The position numbers and the translations under genes were made by a program. The notes under the pieces were generated by a model that saw only the letters and a program-made list of their open reading frames with translations, searched no databases and was not told the DNA's origin. A DNA stretch of 64,000 nt. Origin: Wagnerdoeblera intermedia. GTDB lineage: Bacteria; Pseudomonadota; Alphaproteobacteria; Rhodobacterales; Rhodobacteraceae. Below, in pieces: positions 17,319 to 26,829 of the stretch. Position 1 is the stretch's first letter, and every line of letters starts with the position of its first letter. The stretch lies in the NCBI RefSeq assembly GCF_042647465.1, contig NZ_JBHRVN010000006.1; one strand, 5' to 3'.

Positions 17319-18329
17319 ATGTCCTTCAAGACCCTTCTGTGCAACAGTGCTTTCGCACTGGCAGCCTCACTCACTAGCGTTCAGGCGCAGGCCACCGAAT
17401 ATCCCCTGACCATTGAGAACTGCGGTTTCCCCCAGGTGTTCGAGGCGGCACCCAAAAATGTCGTCAGCGTTGGTCAGCAGGGGACCGAGATCCTCTATGC
17501 GCTGGATTTGGGGGACCGGCTGTCCGGGACAGCCCTGTGGTTCACCGAAATTTTGCCGGAGTATAAGGCGCAGAACGACAAGGTCGAGCGTATCGCTGAC
17601 AATATGCCCGGCTTTGAGGCGGTGATTGCCAAACGCCCGGAGCTTGCCTTTACTCAATACGAATGGATGATCGGCGCACAGGGCGTGGTGGGCACTCGCC
17701 CGCAATTTCATGATCTGGGCGTCAAAACTTATATCATGCCGACCGATTGTGACGGGAAAGACAACCTTGTCGGATCTGACGGTACCAGGACTGAGGCTTT
17801 CAGCATCGAGAGCCTCTATAAAACGATTACCGAACTGGGCCAGATCTTTGATCGTCAGCAGGCGGCCCTGGAACTCGTAGATCAGCTGAAATCCCGCGAA
17901 GCGGCGGCTGTGGCAAAGGCGGCCGAACTCAAGGCCGATCAGATGACCGCCGCGGTCTGGTTCTCATCGGCTGAGATGGAGCTTGACCCCTATATGGCAG
18001 GCCGCAGCGGCGCTGCAGGTGATATGATCCGCGCCATCGGCCTCACCAATGTCGTCACCTCGGATGAGGAATGGCCGACCGTTGGCTGGGAAACCATCGC
18101 AAAGGCCAATCCGACCTGGCTGATCCTCGCCGAGATGGATCGTCGCCGTTTTCCGGCTGATGACGTCGAGAAGAAACTGGAGTTTCTGAAGTCCGACCCC
18201 GTGGCCAGCCAGCTTGAGGCGGTCAAATCCGGACGGATCATTGTGATCAACTCGCAAGAAATGGAAGCCTCGCTGCGCCGTGTTACCGGCATTGAGAAGA
18301 TCGTCACCGCAATCGCCAGGGCGAAGTAA
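17319..18329 (+). CDS. Periplasmic binding protein of a B12-regulated ABC importer
   Basis: The protein is 336 residues from ATG 17319 (MSFKTLLCNSAFALAASLTS), which supplies a signal peptide; the longer open frame upstream overlaps the riboswitch. It belongs to the BtuF/FhuD class: KNVVSVGQQGTEILYALDLG and VGWETIAKANPTWLILAEMD. The ligand cannot be read from sequence. The riboswitch points to a corrinoid or cobalt complex rather than a siderophore. It is larger than the btuF at 5713 and only distantly similar, so the two are unlikely to be recent duplicates. The permease ATG follows its stop immediately. Confidence 0.85.
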   Translation: MSFKTLLCNSAFALAASLTSVQAQATEYPLTIENCGFPQVFEAAPKNVVSVGQQGTEILYALDLGDRLSGTALWFTEILPEYKAQNDKVERIADNMPGFEAVIAKRPELAFTQYEWMIGAQGVVGTRPQFHDLGVKTYIMPTDCDGKDNLVGSDGTRTEAFSIESLYKTITELGQIFDRQQAALELVDQLKSREAAAVAKAAELKADQMTAAVWFSSAEMELDPYMAGRSGAAGDMIRAIGLTNVVTSDEEWPTVGWETIAKANPTWLILAEMDRRRFPADDVEKKLEFLKSDPVASQLEAVKSGRIIVINSQEMEASLRRVTGIEKIVTAIARAK

Positions 18330-19388
18330 ATGGGTGCGCTCCACGCGACGGGTCGTGGGGTGCTGGCCAAACTGACAGCGCGAAGCGCGCTGTCAGTTCT
18401 GGTGCTGGGCCTAGCGCTCTTGGCGGGTACGGCGATAGGCGAGACCCGCATCCCCTTTGACACGGTTCTAAGTGCGCTCGCGAACCGGATCTTTGGAGCG
18501 AACTACCCCATCGATAAGATAGATGAGGGGATCATCTGGGCCTACCGGCTGCCTCGGGCGGTTACCGCCGCTTGCTGCGGGGCGGCGCTGGCGCTTTCGG
18601 GCGTGGTGCTGCAAAGCCTTTTGCGCAACCCGCTGGCAGAGCCATATCTGATGGGGATTTCGGCGGGGGCCTCAACCGGGGCAGTGCTGGTGACCGTGGC
18701 GGGTCTTGGCGGCGGCATGGTGTCGATGTCTTTTGGCGCGCTGATCGGTGGCATCACGGCCTTTGGTCTTGTAGCGGGGCTGGCGGCAGCCTCGGGGGCC
18801 GGGTCGGGCATGAAGGCCAGCGGCCAGATCATTCTGGCGGGCATTGCGGGCAGCCAGATGTTCAATGCTATCACCTCCTTTATCATCACGAAATCCGCCA
18901 ATTCCGAACAGGCGCGGGGCATCATGTTCTGGCTTTTGGGCAATCTTTCAGGCGTTCGATGGGATGATCTCTGGCTGGCGGTTCCGGTAGCATTGATCGG
19001 CCTTATCATTTGCCTGCTGCATATGCGTGTGCTGGATGCCTTCGGCTTCGGCGCGGAATCTGCGGCCTCGCTGGGCGTCAACCTCGGACGCACGCAGGTG
19101 CTGCTGATCGGGACCGCCTCGGCGATGACGGCGCTGATGGTTTCGATTGTCGGGGCGGTGGGTTTTGTGGGTCTGGTGGTGCCGCATGCCGCGCGGCTGA
19201 TGTTTGGCACGCGGCATTACCATCTGATCCCGGCCTCGGCGCTTCTGGGGGCGGTGTTCCTGATCGGATCGGACATCCTGTCGCGGACGCTGATTTCGGG
19301 TCAGGTGCTGCCCATTGGCGTGATCACCTCGCTGATCGGGGCGCCGTGCTTTGCAGTGCTTTTGTTGCGGATGAGGCGACAGAGATGA
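18330..19388 (+). CDS. FecCD-family permease of the second importer
   Basis: The 352-residue multi-pass inner-membrane protein carries WAYRLPRAVTAACCGAALALS, QSLLRNPLAEPYLMGISAGA and VGFVGLVVPHAARLMFG, the FecCD/BtuC signatures. It begins at the base after the binding-protein stop codon, and its own stop overlaps the ATPase start (ATGA at 19385). Same family as btuC at 6549 but a separate lineage by sequence. Confidence 0.9.
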   Translation: MGALHATGRGVLAKLTARSALSVLVLGLALLAGTAIGETRIPFDTVLSALANRIFGANYPIDKIDEGIIWAYRLPRAVTAACCGAALALSGVVLQSLLRNPLAEPYLMGISAGASTGAVLVTVAGLGGGMVSMSFGALIGGITAFGLVAGLAAASGAGSGMKASGQIILAGIAGSQMFNAITSFIITKSANSEQARGIMFWLLGNLSGVRWDDLWLAVPVALIGLIICLLHMRVLDAFGFGAESAASLGVNLGRTQVLLIGTASAMTALMVSIVGAVGFVGLVVPHAARLMFGTRHYHLIPASALLGAVFLIGSDILSRTLISGQVLPIGVITSLIGAPCFAVLLLRMRRQR

Positions 19389-20165
19389 CGATGCCCCTCC
19401 TTCAGGCGCGGCATCTGACGCGCAGCATTCGCGGCCGGGCGGTGGTCAGTGATGTCTCCTTTGACGTTCACGCTGGTGAGTGCATCGGCCTTATCGGCCC
19501 GAATGGTTCTGGAAAATCCAGCCTTTTGCGGCTGCTCACCGGGCTCCAGCGGCCCAATAGCGGCGAAATCACGCTAAAGGGTGAGCTGCTTTCCCGGCTG
19601 TCTCGGCGTCAGATTGCGCGCTGCCTCGCCTTTGTGGCCCAGTCGCAGGAGGCCAGTGAGCGGCTGACCGTACGCCAGTCGGTGGCGCTTGGCCGAACTC
19701 CCTGGCTCTCGGTGCTCTCGCCCTGGGGGCCAGCGGACGAAGGGGCTGTGCAAAAGGCATTGTCTTCTGTCGGGCTGACGGGGTTTGAGGGCCGCGACTG
19801 GGAAAGCCTCTCGGGTGGTGAGCGCCAACGCGGCCATATCGCCCGCGCGCTCGCGCAGGAGCCGGAGCTGCTGATCCTGGATGAGCCGGCCAACCATCTC
19901 GATATCCACCACCAGCTGGCAGTGCTGGATCTGATTGCGGGGCTGAATGTCACCACCATTCTCGCGGTGCATGACCTGAACCACGCGATGCGCTGTGACC
20001 GCATCGCCTGCCTCGATCAGGGGCAGCTGGTAGCCCTCGGCCCCCCCCGCTGAGGTTTTGACCCCGCAGCTTTTGCGAGAGGTCTTTCACATCCGCGCCC
20101 GACAGCTGAGCGATCCGCACGACGGTCAGCTGATCTGGCGCTTTGACGCTTTAGAGAAGGTATAA
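19385..20165 (+). pseudogene. ABC ATPase of the second importer, frameshifted in a C8 run
   Basis: The frame starts at ATG 19385 (MTMPLLQARHLTRSIRGRAV), with Walker A GPNGSGKSS, the signature LSGGERQRG and Walker B LLILDEPANHLDIH all intact. At 20041-20048 there is a run of eight C, after which the frame stops at 20053 (LVALGPPR). With seven C the frame would continue as AEVLTPQLLREVFHIRARQL and so on to the TAA at 20163-20165, three bases before the next ATG, exactly like a normal family C-terminus. So the last ~37 residues are lost by one extra base. A sequencing error, a real mutation or slippage at the homopolymer are all possible. Confidence 0.85.
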
Positions 20166-20168
20166 CTC

Positions 20169-20591
20169 ATGCGCAGTCTTGCCCTTGTTCTGGCCCTCAT
20201 GGCCGCTCCCGCCTTTGCCGAAGTTCATGAAGTAGAAATGCTCAACCGCAGTGAAAATGGCTCGATGGTTTATGAGCCTGATTTTCTGCGTATCGCCCCG
20301 GGGGATAGGGTTGTCTTTCGCGCCACCCATCCCAGCCACAACGCGGCCACCATCGCGGGCATGATCCCCGAGGGGGCCGCAAAACACCTTGGCAAGATCG
20401 ATCAGGAAATTGAGATGACCCTCACTGTGCCGGGCAGCTATGGCATCAAATGCAGCCCGCATTTTTCGATGGGGATGGTGATGATGATCGAGGTAGGCGA
20501 GGGCCAGCCTGATCTCGCCGCATTGCCCGCCGACTTGCCGCCTATGGCGGCCGAGCGGTTCCGCGCCATCATCGCGAGAGCGGCGCAATGA
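20169..20591 (+). CDS. Pseudoazurin (type I copper protein)
   Basis: The 140-residue precursor has a 17-residue signal peptide (cleavage after PAFA). Copper ligands His57, Cys95, His98 and Met103 (THPSHNAA; CSPHFSMGM) become His40, Cys78, His81 and Met86 after processing, the exact pseudoazurin numbering. Such proteins shuttle electrons in the periplasm, classically to nitrite reductase or other denitrification enzymes. Here it sits three bases after an ABC importer under a cobalamin riboswitch, and its stop overlaps the next gene (ATGA at 20588). That context is unusual and suggests a B12-linked role or accidental hitch-hiking. Confidence 0.92.
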   Translation: MRSLALVLALMAAPAFAEVHEVEMLNRSENGSMVYEPDFLRIAPGDRVVFRATHPSHNAATIAGMIPEGAAKHLGKIDQEIEMTLTVPGSYGIKCSPHFSMGMVMMIEVGEGQPDLAALPADLPPMAAERFRAIIARAAQ

Positions 20592-21364
20592 GCCGGGCCA
20601 ACCAAGATCTTTCCGAGGAAATCCGCGCCTATTGGGGGCGGCGGGCCGACAGCTTTGATCAAAGCTTCGCCCATGCCATTGCAGCGGGCGCGGAGTTTTC
20701 TGCCTGGGCGCAGGAGATCGAACGCCATCTGCCACCGGCTCCTGCGCGGGTGCTGGAGTTGGGCTGCGGCACGGGCGAGGTGACGCGTGTGATCCTTTCG
20801 CTTGGTCACCAGGTGACGGGCCTTGATTTCACTCCCGAGATGCTGGCGCGTGCGAAGGCCAAACATGCCGGAAACGCGCAGGCGAAATTCTACCTTGCCG
20901 ATGCGCAGAACACGATGGAGCCCGATGCAGCTTATGATGCGGTGATCGCCCGTCATTTAACCTGGACCCTGACAGATCCGAAGGCCGCCTATCGCGACTG
21001 GCTGCGCGTGCTGCGCCCCGGTGGCAGGGTCGTTTTGTTCGACGGTGACTGGGCGCGTGAAAGCAGGATCACGCGGGCTTTGTCGCCGATTATCCGCTGG
21101 CTTGGGCGCAACCTTCCGCCCGATCCTGTTGATGCGGAAATGACAGAGAGTCACAACGCGATTATGGCCTCTCTGCCTTACGGTGAGGGGCTGTCGGCAA
21201 GACGTCTTGCTACAGACCTGAAAGACGCGGGTTTCGTGGGCGTCACCGTCCACAGTCACGCCCGCGTAACACGCGGCATGGGAAAGAACGCGCCACTGGC
21301 CCGCCGAATTCGCCTGCGCAGGTGGAGAAGATTTATTGTTTCTGCATCAGCTCCACAGTTGTGA
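20588..21364 (+). CDS. SAM-dependent class I methyltransferase
   Basis: The 258-residue protein has the Rossmann-type SAM site RVLELGCGTGEVTRVILSLG (about residues 51-70), acidic motif II in TGLDFTPEMLARAKAKH, and post-motif DAVIARHLTWTLTDPKAAY followed by RVLRPGGRVVLFDGDW. The substrate is unknown; similar proteins are annotated only as methyltransferase domain 11/25. It is translationally coupled to the pseudoazurin gene and is the last gene of the riboswitch-led operon, so a corrinoid-, metal- or metallophore-related substrate is possible. Confidence 0.83.
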   Translation: MSRANQDLSEEIRAYWGRRADSFDQSFAHAIAAGAEFSAWAQEIERHLPPAPARVLELGCGTGEVTRVILSLGHQVTGLDFTPEMLARAKAKHAGNAQAKFYLADAQNTMEPDAAYDAVIARHLTWTLTDPKAAYRDWLRVLRPGGRVVLFDGDWARESRITRALSPIIRWLGRNLPPDPVDAEMTESHNAIMASLPYGEGLSARRLATDLKDAGFVGVTVHSHARVTRGMGKNAPLARRIRLRRWRRFIVSASAPQL

Positions 21365-21441
21365 GCAGCGATCGGCTTGCTATGCTATAGGATTTCGGTC
21401 GCCGTATCAGACGGACAGGGTTCGGAGCGTGCGATGGCCCA

Positions 21442-22513
21442 TCATTGGACTACCCCCATTCCAAAATCGTTCACCGCATCGTTGCGAAGGCCATCAAGAT
21501 CGATCCTATCGAGGCGGTTCAGGTTGCGATCGATGGCATTTTCCCTCGGATAAAGATCCTCTTGGGCACGGCCGAGTGTCGAGCCGACACCAGTCATAGA
21601 CTCAATGTTGGTAGAGCGCATGTCGAGCATGCCGCTGGCGGCGAGCATTCCGGTCCATTCAGACAGGTCCACCCGCTCCATATCGAGGTTCTGGAACTGG
21701 GCAAGCGTGATGCCACGGCAATCCGGGTTCTCTGGCGGCCCCCACGGGATGTTCAGCTGTAGACGGGCTTGCTCGTTCATGATGCGCGCCAAGGGCGAGT
21801 TGAACATGCAATATCCAGTCTTTCGCTTGACGCATTTCCCTAAGATCTTGGTGGAACACCATGTGCCGATCTCATCCGTTGATCGGAGGGCCTTTCGCAC
21901 CTGAAGCTCCTGTTCACTTTCTGAGCAGGCAAACAGAATCTCAACAAGCACTGAGATAAGCGCATAGACGGTGTAGGCTGTCATCACCGCGCTCATGACC
22001 GAGGCGGCACCAGAGGTCAGGGAAATGGTGCCCTGTTGCAGAGCGCCGTTGGCAACGGCAGGCCCGCCGCCCACTTGGAAGATTGCATTGGCCGCCTGTT
22101 CACCGAAGATATTACTGGTCCATTGCGCGACGTTCTTCATCATCCCCTGCTTAACGGCTTCCATGCTCAGCGCGCCTGCGCCCTGCCCGGTGACACCGCT
22201 GTTGCCGATGATGCCTTCCCATGTCTCTGTGATAGGCCGGGTGATCGATGAGAAGCTGTCGCGGGCGAAGTTCTCCATAGAGACCCAGGACGACGTGATG
22301 GGGTTGGCCAGCGCGGTGCCTTCTACGATCCGCGAAATGCGCGAGGTCGCGAAAGCAAGCTGCAGATAATCAGCGAGGTTCACCCCTTTGGCGTTCTGGC
22401 AGCAGTTAGAGAGGCCCAGCGTCACGCGAGAGCAGTTAGATCCCGTGCCGGCGAACAGCTGGCAGGCCATCATCTCGTTCTCAACATTGGCCGCGTTGGG
22501 GTGAGCTATGGTC
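21442..22513 (-). pseudogene. traN: Conjugal transfer protein TraN, C-terminal fragment
   Basis: About 355 Cys-rich residues of the mating-pair stabilisation protein TraN, for example FAGTGSNCSRVTLGLSNCCQ, then CSTKILGKCVKRKTGYCMFN and RLQLNIPWGPPENPDCRGIT. The open frame runs upstream into the IS256-family element that cuts the gene. The remaining middle part is at 23869. TraN is an outer-membrane protein in F-type conjugation systems. With the other truncated tra genes this shows an inactivated transfer region. Confidence 0.85.
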
Positions 22514-23868
22514 GAAAGTTGGTGACGCTCGATCAGGCGGCGGTTTGAAGTTGACGGAGACCGTCGCGGAACTCAACCCCCTCGATGATTTCTGGGAGGC
22601 GGTTTTGGCCGTCGAGTTTTCGCCATTTCTTCTGCGCCGACATCATCAGCTTGAAGGCCATGGCCAGCCCGGTCTTTCGGCTGAGGCATCCCTTGGTGCG
22701 TTTTGTGCGGTGGCGAACGGTCGCGAAGACGCTCTCGATCGGGTTTGACGTGCGGATGTGTTTCCAGTGTTCGGCGGGATAGTCGTAGAATGTCAGCATG
22801 GCATCGCGGTCCTTGATCAGCTTGGCCGCGGCCTTTTCCCATTTCACGCCATAGGTTTTGACAAAGAAGTCGAAAGCCGCATTTGCCGCGGCTTTGGTCT
22901 CGGCTTGCCATATGTCGTGCAAATGGCCTTTGGCCTTTTCTTGCATGGACTTGGGTATAGCGTTCAGCACGTTCATCGTTTTATGGAGCCAACATCTCTG
23001 TTCCCGCGTCGTGGCGAACACCTCGCGAAGCGCGGACCAAAAGCCTAAAGCGCCGTCGCCGATGGCCAATTTCGGATCCTGTTTTAAACCGCGCTGCTTC
23101 AGGTCGAGCAGCACCTCGCGCCAGCTCTGCGTGCTTTCTCGGAAGCCGTCAGTCATCGCCAGCAGCTCTTTACGCCCGTATTCATCGGCCCCGACAATCA
23201 CCAGAACACATTGTTTTTCCTCAGCCATTCGTGGTTTGAAGTAAACGCCGTCGGCCCAGATATAGAGAAACCGCCGCGTGCTAAGATCACGGTTCTGCCA
23301 GGCCTCATAGTCTTGCCACCAGTCGGCCTTCAGCCGCGTGATGGTCTTTGCTGATAACCCCTTGGCATTGGGGCCGAGCAAGGCCGCCAGCGCCTCGGTG
23401 AAATCGCCCGTCGACACCCCCTTGAGGTAAAGCCACGGCAGCAGATCCTCGACAGATTTCGCCTTGCGCAGATAACGCGGCAGGATGCTGGGGGTGAAGA
23501 TGATCTTGTCTTCAACCGAGGCCCTATCTCGCACGCGCGGCACCTTCACAGATACCGGACCAATGCCGGTCATTACCTCGCGCTCCGGCAGGTGGCCATG
23601 ACGGACAAGACGCGCTCGCCCATCCTCAAGCCGGTCCTCGGAGAACATCGACATCAATACTGCAAGCTCCGCGTGGATCGCTTGTTCGATCAACTGCCGC
23701 GCACCAGCGCGAATGACATCCGTCAGCGCGTCCGTGCTAAATCCAGATGGATCTGGAAGCTGGGCGATGGTAAACTCTGACATGTGGCATATCCCTTTCT
23801 CACCAGAGAATTGACGGCGTCTTCAACACCGCCATGATATGCCGCCCCTCAGCCCATCACCAACTTTC
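22514..23868 (-). mobile_element. IS256-family insertion sequence in traN
   Basis: The element is bounded by inverted ends GAAAGTTGGTGA (22514-22525) and TCACCAACTTTC (23857-23868), about 1355 bp, and contains one transposase gene. The flanking 8-9 bases on the two sides do not match, so I see no target duplication; the surrounding traN may have suffered a small deletion after insertion. Confidence 0.85.
22533..23783 (-). CDS. IS256-family (Mutator-type) transposase
   Basis: The 416-residue protein is typical of IS256 transposases: IEQAIHAELAVLMSMFSEDR, then VKVPRVRDR, LYLKGVSTGDFTEALAALLG, and the catalytic core with YIWADGVYFKPR (first Asp) and AIGDGALGFWSALREVF (second Asp). A C-terminal RTSNPIESVFATVRHRTKRT carries the conserved Glu. 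It appears full length and intact, so the element may still be active. Confidence 0.93.
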   Translation of the reverse strand: MSEFTIAQLPDPSGFSTDALTDVIRAGARQLIEQAIHAELAVLMSMFSEDRLEDGRARLVRHGHLPEREVMTGIGPVSVKVPRVRDRASVEDKIIFTPSILPRYLRKAKSVEDLLPWLYLKGVSTGDFTEALAALLGPNAKGLSAKTITRLKADWWQDYEAWQNRDLSTRRFLYIWADGVYFKPRMAEEKQCVLVIVGADEYGRKELLAMTDGFRESTQSWREVLLDLKQRGLKQDPKLAIGDGALGFWSALREVFATTREQRCWLHKTMNVLNAIPKSMQEKAKGHLHDIWQAETKAAANAAFDFFVKTYGVKWEKAAAKLIKDRDAMLTFYDYPAEHWKHIRTSNPIESVFATVRHRTKRTKGCLSRKTGLAMAFKLMMSAQKKWRKLDGQNRLPEIIEGVEFRDGLRQLQTAA

Positions 23869-24270
23869 GCGCATTACTCCGTTGGGGTCGATCGTGCACT
23901 GCATGTCGGTCAGGATCATATCGACCGCGGCCAGCTTGGAAGCAGCGTCGGCCAGATCCATAGTGCCGTCTGTGCCGGTGTTGGGGAGGCAATCGCCGCC
24001 GAAGCACGACATATCGCTGTTGCAGATGTTGATCTCTTTGACGACTGGCGACGTGTAGCTCAGCGTCCGGCCGCAGGAATATCGGCTTTCATAGACGAGA
24101 CACTGGCCATTGCTCAGCTCTTCGACGCACTCACGGCCCATGTAGGTGCAGGTCTCATCTTCATCGAGCCGAGTGCAGGTATTGGCCTCTGTGAAGGATT
24201 CATCGCCGTCCTCATCCACGCTACCAAAGTTGGTGAGCGTCACGAGCTGGCCGCTGTCGACCTGCCTTGA
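23869..24270 (-). pseudogene. traN: Conjugal transfer protein TraN, central fragment
   Basis: About 130 residues of Cys-rich sequence (TCTRLDEDETCTYMGRECVE, NICNSDMSCFGGDCLPNTGT, LTDMQCTIDPNGVM) belonging to TraN upstream of the IS256-family element. The frame stays open a little beyond the ATG at 24243 to about 24270, but the N-terminal part of TraN is missing, so the gene has also been cut on this side. Confidence 0.78.
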
Positions 24271-24284
24271 CGGGCGGATCGCTC

Positions 24285-24641
24285 TCAGCGGAAGGACTTT
24301 GCCCTGCGTGGCATGAAGTGCGCGCGGATGGCGACGACGGCCTTGGCGACCTTCGCGACAGCGGCGGCATCAAGATTGGCACGCGGGTCGGCCATTTCTC
24401 TGATCGGTCCTATCAGGTCGCCCTCGGCGCCCTGCAATACCGGTTTCCAGAGCCTGGGCGCGAACTTCGTCCCGAGCAGGAAGCCACCTGCCCACAGGTA
24501 GGGCGCAGCCGCCGCACCGCCGTGCGCAACCAGCCGCGGACGCCAGGTCCCGGGCGTGTCGCCCAGCCCCGAGGAGATCGTGTTGTAGGCCGCAACCAGG
24601 GACTGGAGCGCCTTGGCCTCGGTCGTGTGTTCAGGCGCCAT
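24285..24641 (-). CDS. Hypothetical protein between tra fragments
   Basis: A 118-residue open frame of unknown family (GDTPGTWRPRLVAHGGAAAA, then GPIREMADPRANLDAAAVAK). It lies exactly between the broken traN and traB ends, so it may belong to DNA that replaced the missing tra sequence. I see no motif, signal peptide or membrane segment, and no strong ribosome-binding site. It could be a non-coding frame. Confidence 0.35.
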   Translation of the reverse strand: MAPEHTTEAKALQSLVAAYNTISSGLGDTPGTWRPRLVAHGGAAAAPYLWAGGFLLGTKFAPRLWKPVLQGAEGDLIGPIREMADPRANLDAAAVAKVAKAVVAIRAHFMPRRAKSFR

Positions 24642-24655
24642 GAGGGCACCTTCGC

Positions 24656-25708
24656 CTACAAAGGATGGGATTGCGCAAGTGCGGAGCCGGCAGCTGCCGC
24701 AAGAATGCGGCCCGAGCGGCTGACCAGCGTGCCCTTGATGCCGTTCTTGCCGTCTTCACCAGCCACGAAGAAGCGCACAGAGCCTTCAGCAGCGGTGTTG
24801 TCGCGCAGGATACAGCTGACCGTCTCGCCCCGGATATTGACGCGCTCGGAGCCGAGATCCCCATAGGCGGAGCCAAGCAGGTGGCAGTCCATCACATCAG
24901 CCCAGGCGTGATTGGGAAGAATGGCCTCTTTCTTGATCCGCATCAGGACCGGCACGGGCGATTGCTGGGCGCGTGTCCCCGTGGGCGCATCCAAACCAGT
25001 AAGGAGGTAAGCCGAGAGAATAGATCCTGCGGGGATCTGAACATCAGGGATGTTAGAAAGCATTTCCTGCCGCTGATCCACTGGCTCGGGATCAGGCGAG
25101 GAATAGACTGCGATGCGGGGGGCAACACGAGCCTGAGCACCTTGCTGAGGCGTCGCAAGTGGCGGCGGCTCAGCTGGCTTATAGATGCTTTCGTTGCGCT
25201 CGGTTTGGGCACGCTCACGCGCACGACGGCGGGCGATCTCTTCCGGGCTCTCCGCTGGCACTGCGGGAGCGGCGCGGGTGGAGCCACGGCTTGAAACCGA
25301 GGGCGGGACAGCGACGGGGACAGGCACAGGCGCCATTTGCGAAGCAGCCCGCGAAACAGCCTCATCCACGCGACGATCAATATTGGCGTTCATGTCGCGC
25401 TGCATAATGTCGATCGAGCGCGTGAGGTTGCCCACGACCGACACCAAACGGTCCAATTCGCTGCGCATGTCATCGCTCTGGCGTTTCCCGCCGGTTTCCA
25501 GTTCCGCCAGACGACGGTTCAGGCCCTCCAACGAAACAGCGCGGGTATCGGCGTTGCCTGTCAGGGAGAGTGAGGTCGGTTCTGCTATCGGCGGGGCTTT
25601 CTCGGTGGTCAGGGTCGAGACGTAGATCGCAGCGATCGCGACTGCGCCAATGCCGCCGTAAATCAGCGCCTTCTTAGCCTTGGGCGAAAGAGGCTTCTTC
25701 TCAGCCAT
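24656..25708 (-). pseudogene. traB: Conjugal transfer protein TraB (VirB10-like), C-terminally truncated
   Basis: 350 residues remain. An N-terminal membrane anchor (ALIYGGIGAVAIAAIYVSTL) is followed by a coiled-coil region, a Pro-rich linker and the start of the VirB10/TraB beta-barrel domain (DVQIPAGSILSAYLLTGLDA, then VPVLMRIKKEAILPNHAWAD). The sequence ends abruptly at SGRILAAAAGSALAQSHPL, before the channel-forming antenna region, so it is cut near 24660. It starts a base after the traK stop, as in F-type tra operons. Confidence 0.82.
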
Positions 25709-25709
25709 A

Positions 25710-26774
25710 TCAGTTCCCCCTTGCAGTCTGGATGGAAGCGTTCGGGCGGCGGATCAGTACGAAGAAATCGGTCGGCTGATCGGGCCCGATGATGGTGCGC
25801 GGGTTGAATGCAACGGCCAGCGTGTCGGGATGACGGGCACATTTGCGTTCATCAAGAGTGGTGCGGGTGCCGGACGACGCCATGCCACGCACGATGATGT
25901 ACTCATTCGAGGCAATGGCCACGCCCTGACGGAAACTGAAGGAGACGCCACTTGCTCCGCCACAGAAGGCGGCAGGGTCATAGCCTTGCAGCGAAACCTG
26001 ACGGAACCCGCGGGGTATGCGGCCCTGTGCGAAGGTTTGGATCAGATGCGCGAGGGTATTGGTGGCGGCAGCCTGCGGGGATGCACGGCGCACACCACGG
26101 CTGTTCGCAGCGGGTCCGGTCGGAGCCGCGCCGGAGGCCCGCGCAGTTGTTGCGGCCAGAGACGCGGCATTTTTGCGTACCGTTTCCATGGTGGAAGGCG
26201 GCAAGGTGAACTTGACCTGACGCGGCGCGATCAGCTGAGGCACGAGGCTCACGACGATTGCCGGATCAGGATGGCCCTTTTCATGTATGAAGAGGGTCAC
26301 GGGCTGCGTCACTGAGACATAGACGAAGTTCTGATCGAACTGCACGTTGATGGCCGAGGGCTCAGCGGAGGTGCGCACTTCAGGCTGCGAGAACGGCGTC
26401 TCGATCCTGTTGAGGTGCCCGGTTGCCATGGGCAGGATCTCAGCGCGGCCCGGAATGAAGGCCACAACAGGAGGAAGGACGAAGGTTTCTTCAACGAGGG
26501 AGGACTTCGCCGGTTCATCAGCCTGAGGGGCGTCTCCGTCTTCAATGACGGCAGCACTGTCAGGCTGTGACTGCCCTGTCCCGCCATTTCTGCTGCGGGC
26601 CGCCACATCGATCGCGGCGCCAATGTCTTCCTGAGGGGGCGTGGCCGTACCAAGGGTGGCAGCCAAAGTTTCCGAGGTCTCTGCCGCAGCTGCCACGGGA
26701 TCGACCGGCGCTGAACGGGGATCAACCGTCAGAGTGCGGCGGCTACCGTCTTCAAGGGTATAGACCTGCCCCAT
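25710..26774 (-). pseudogene. traK: Conjugal transfer protein TraK (VirB9-like), N-terminally truncated
   Basis: The C-terminal 350 or so residues match TraK/VirB9-type secretin-like proteins (INVQFDQNFVYVSVTQPVTL; then QGRIPRGFRQVSLQGYDPAA). The expected signal peptide is absent: upstream of MGQVYTLEDGSRRTL (26774) the frame runs on to 26894 inside the 3' end of the LacI-type gene and encodes an unrelated stretch. The junction near 26774-26830 is therefore the left edge of the inserted catabolic island. Confidence 0.75.
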
Positions 26775-26829
26775 GACGCCTGCCTGTCCGGGCAGCGGCA
26801 TACGCTCACAGGGTGCAGCGGTCTGCGTC

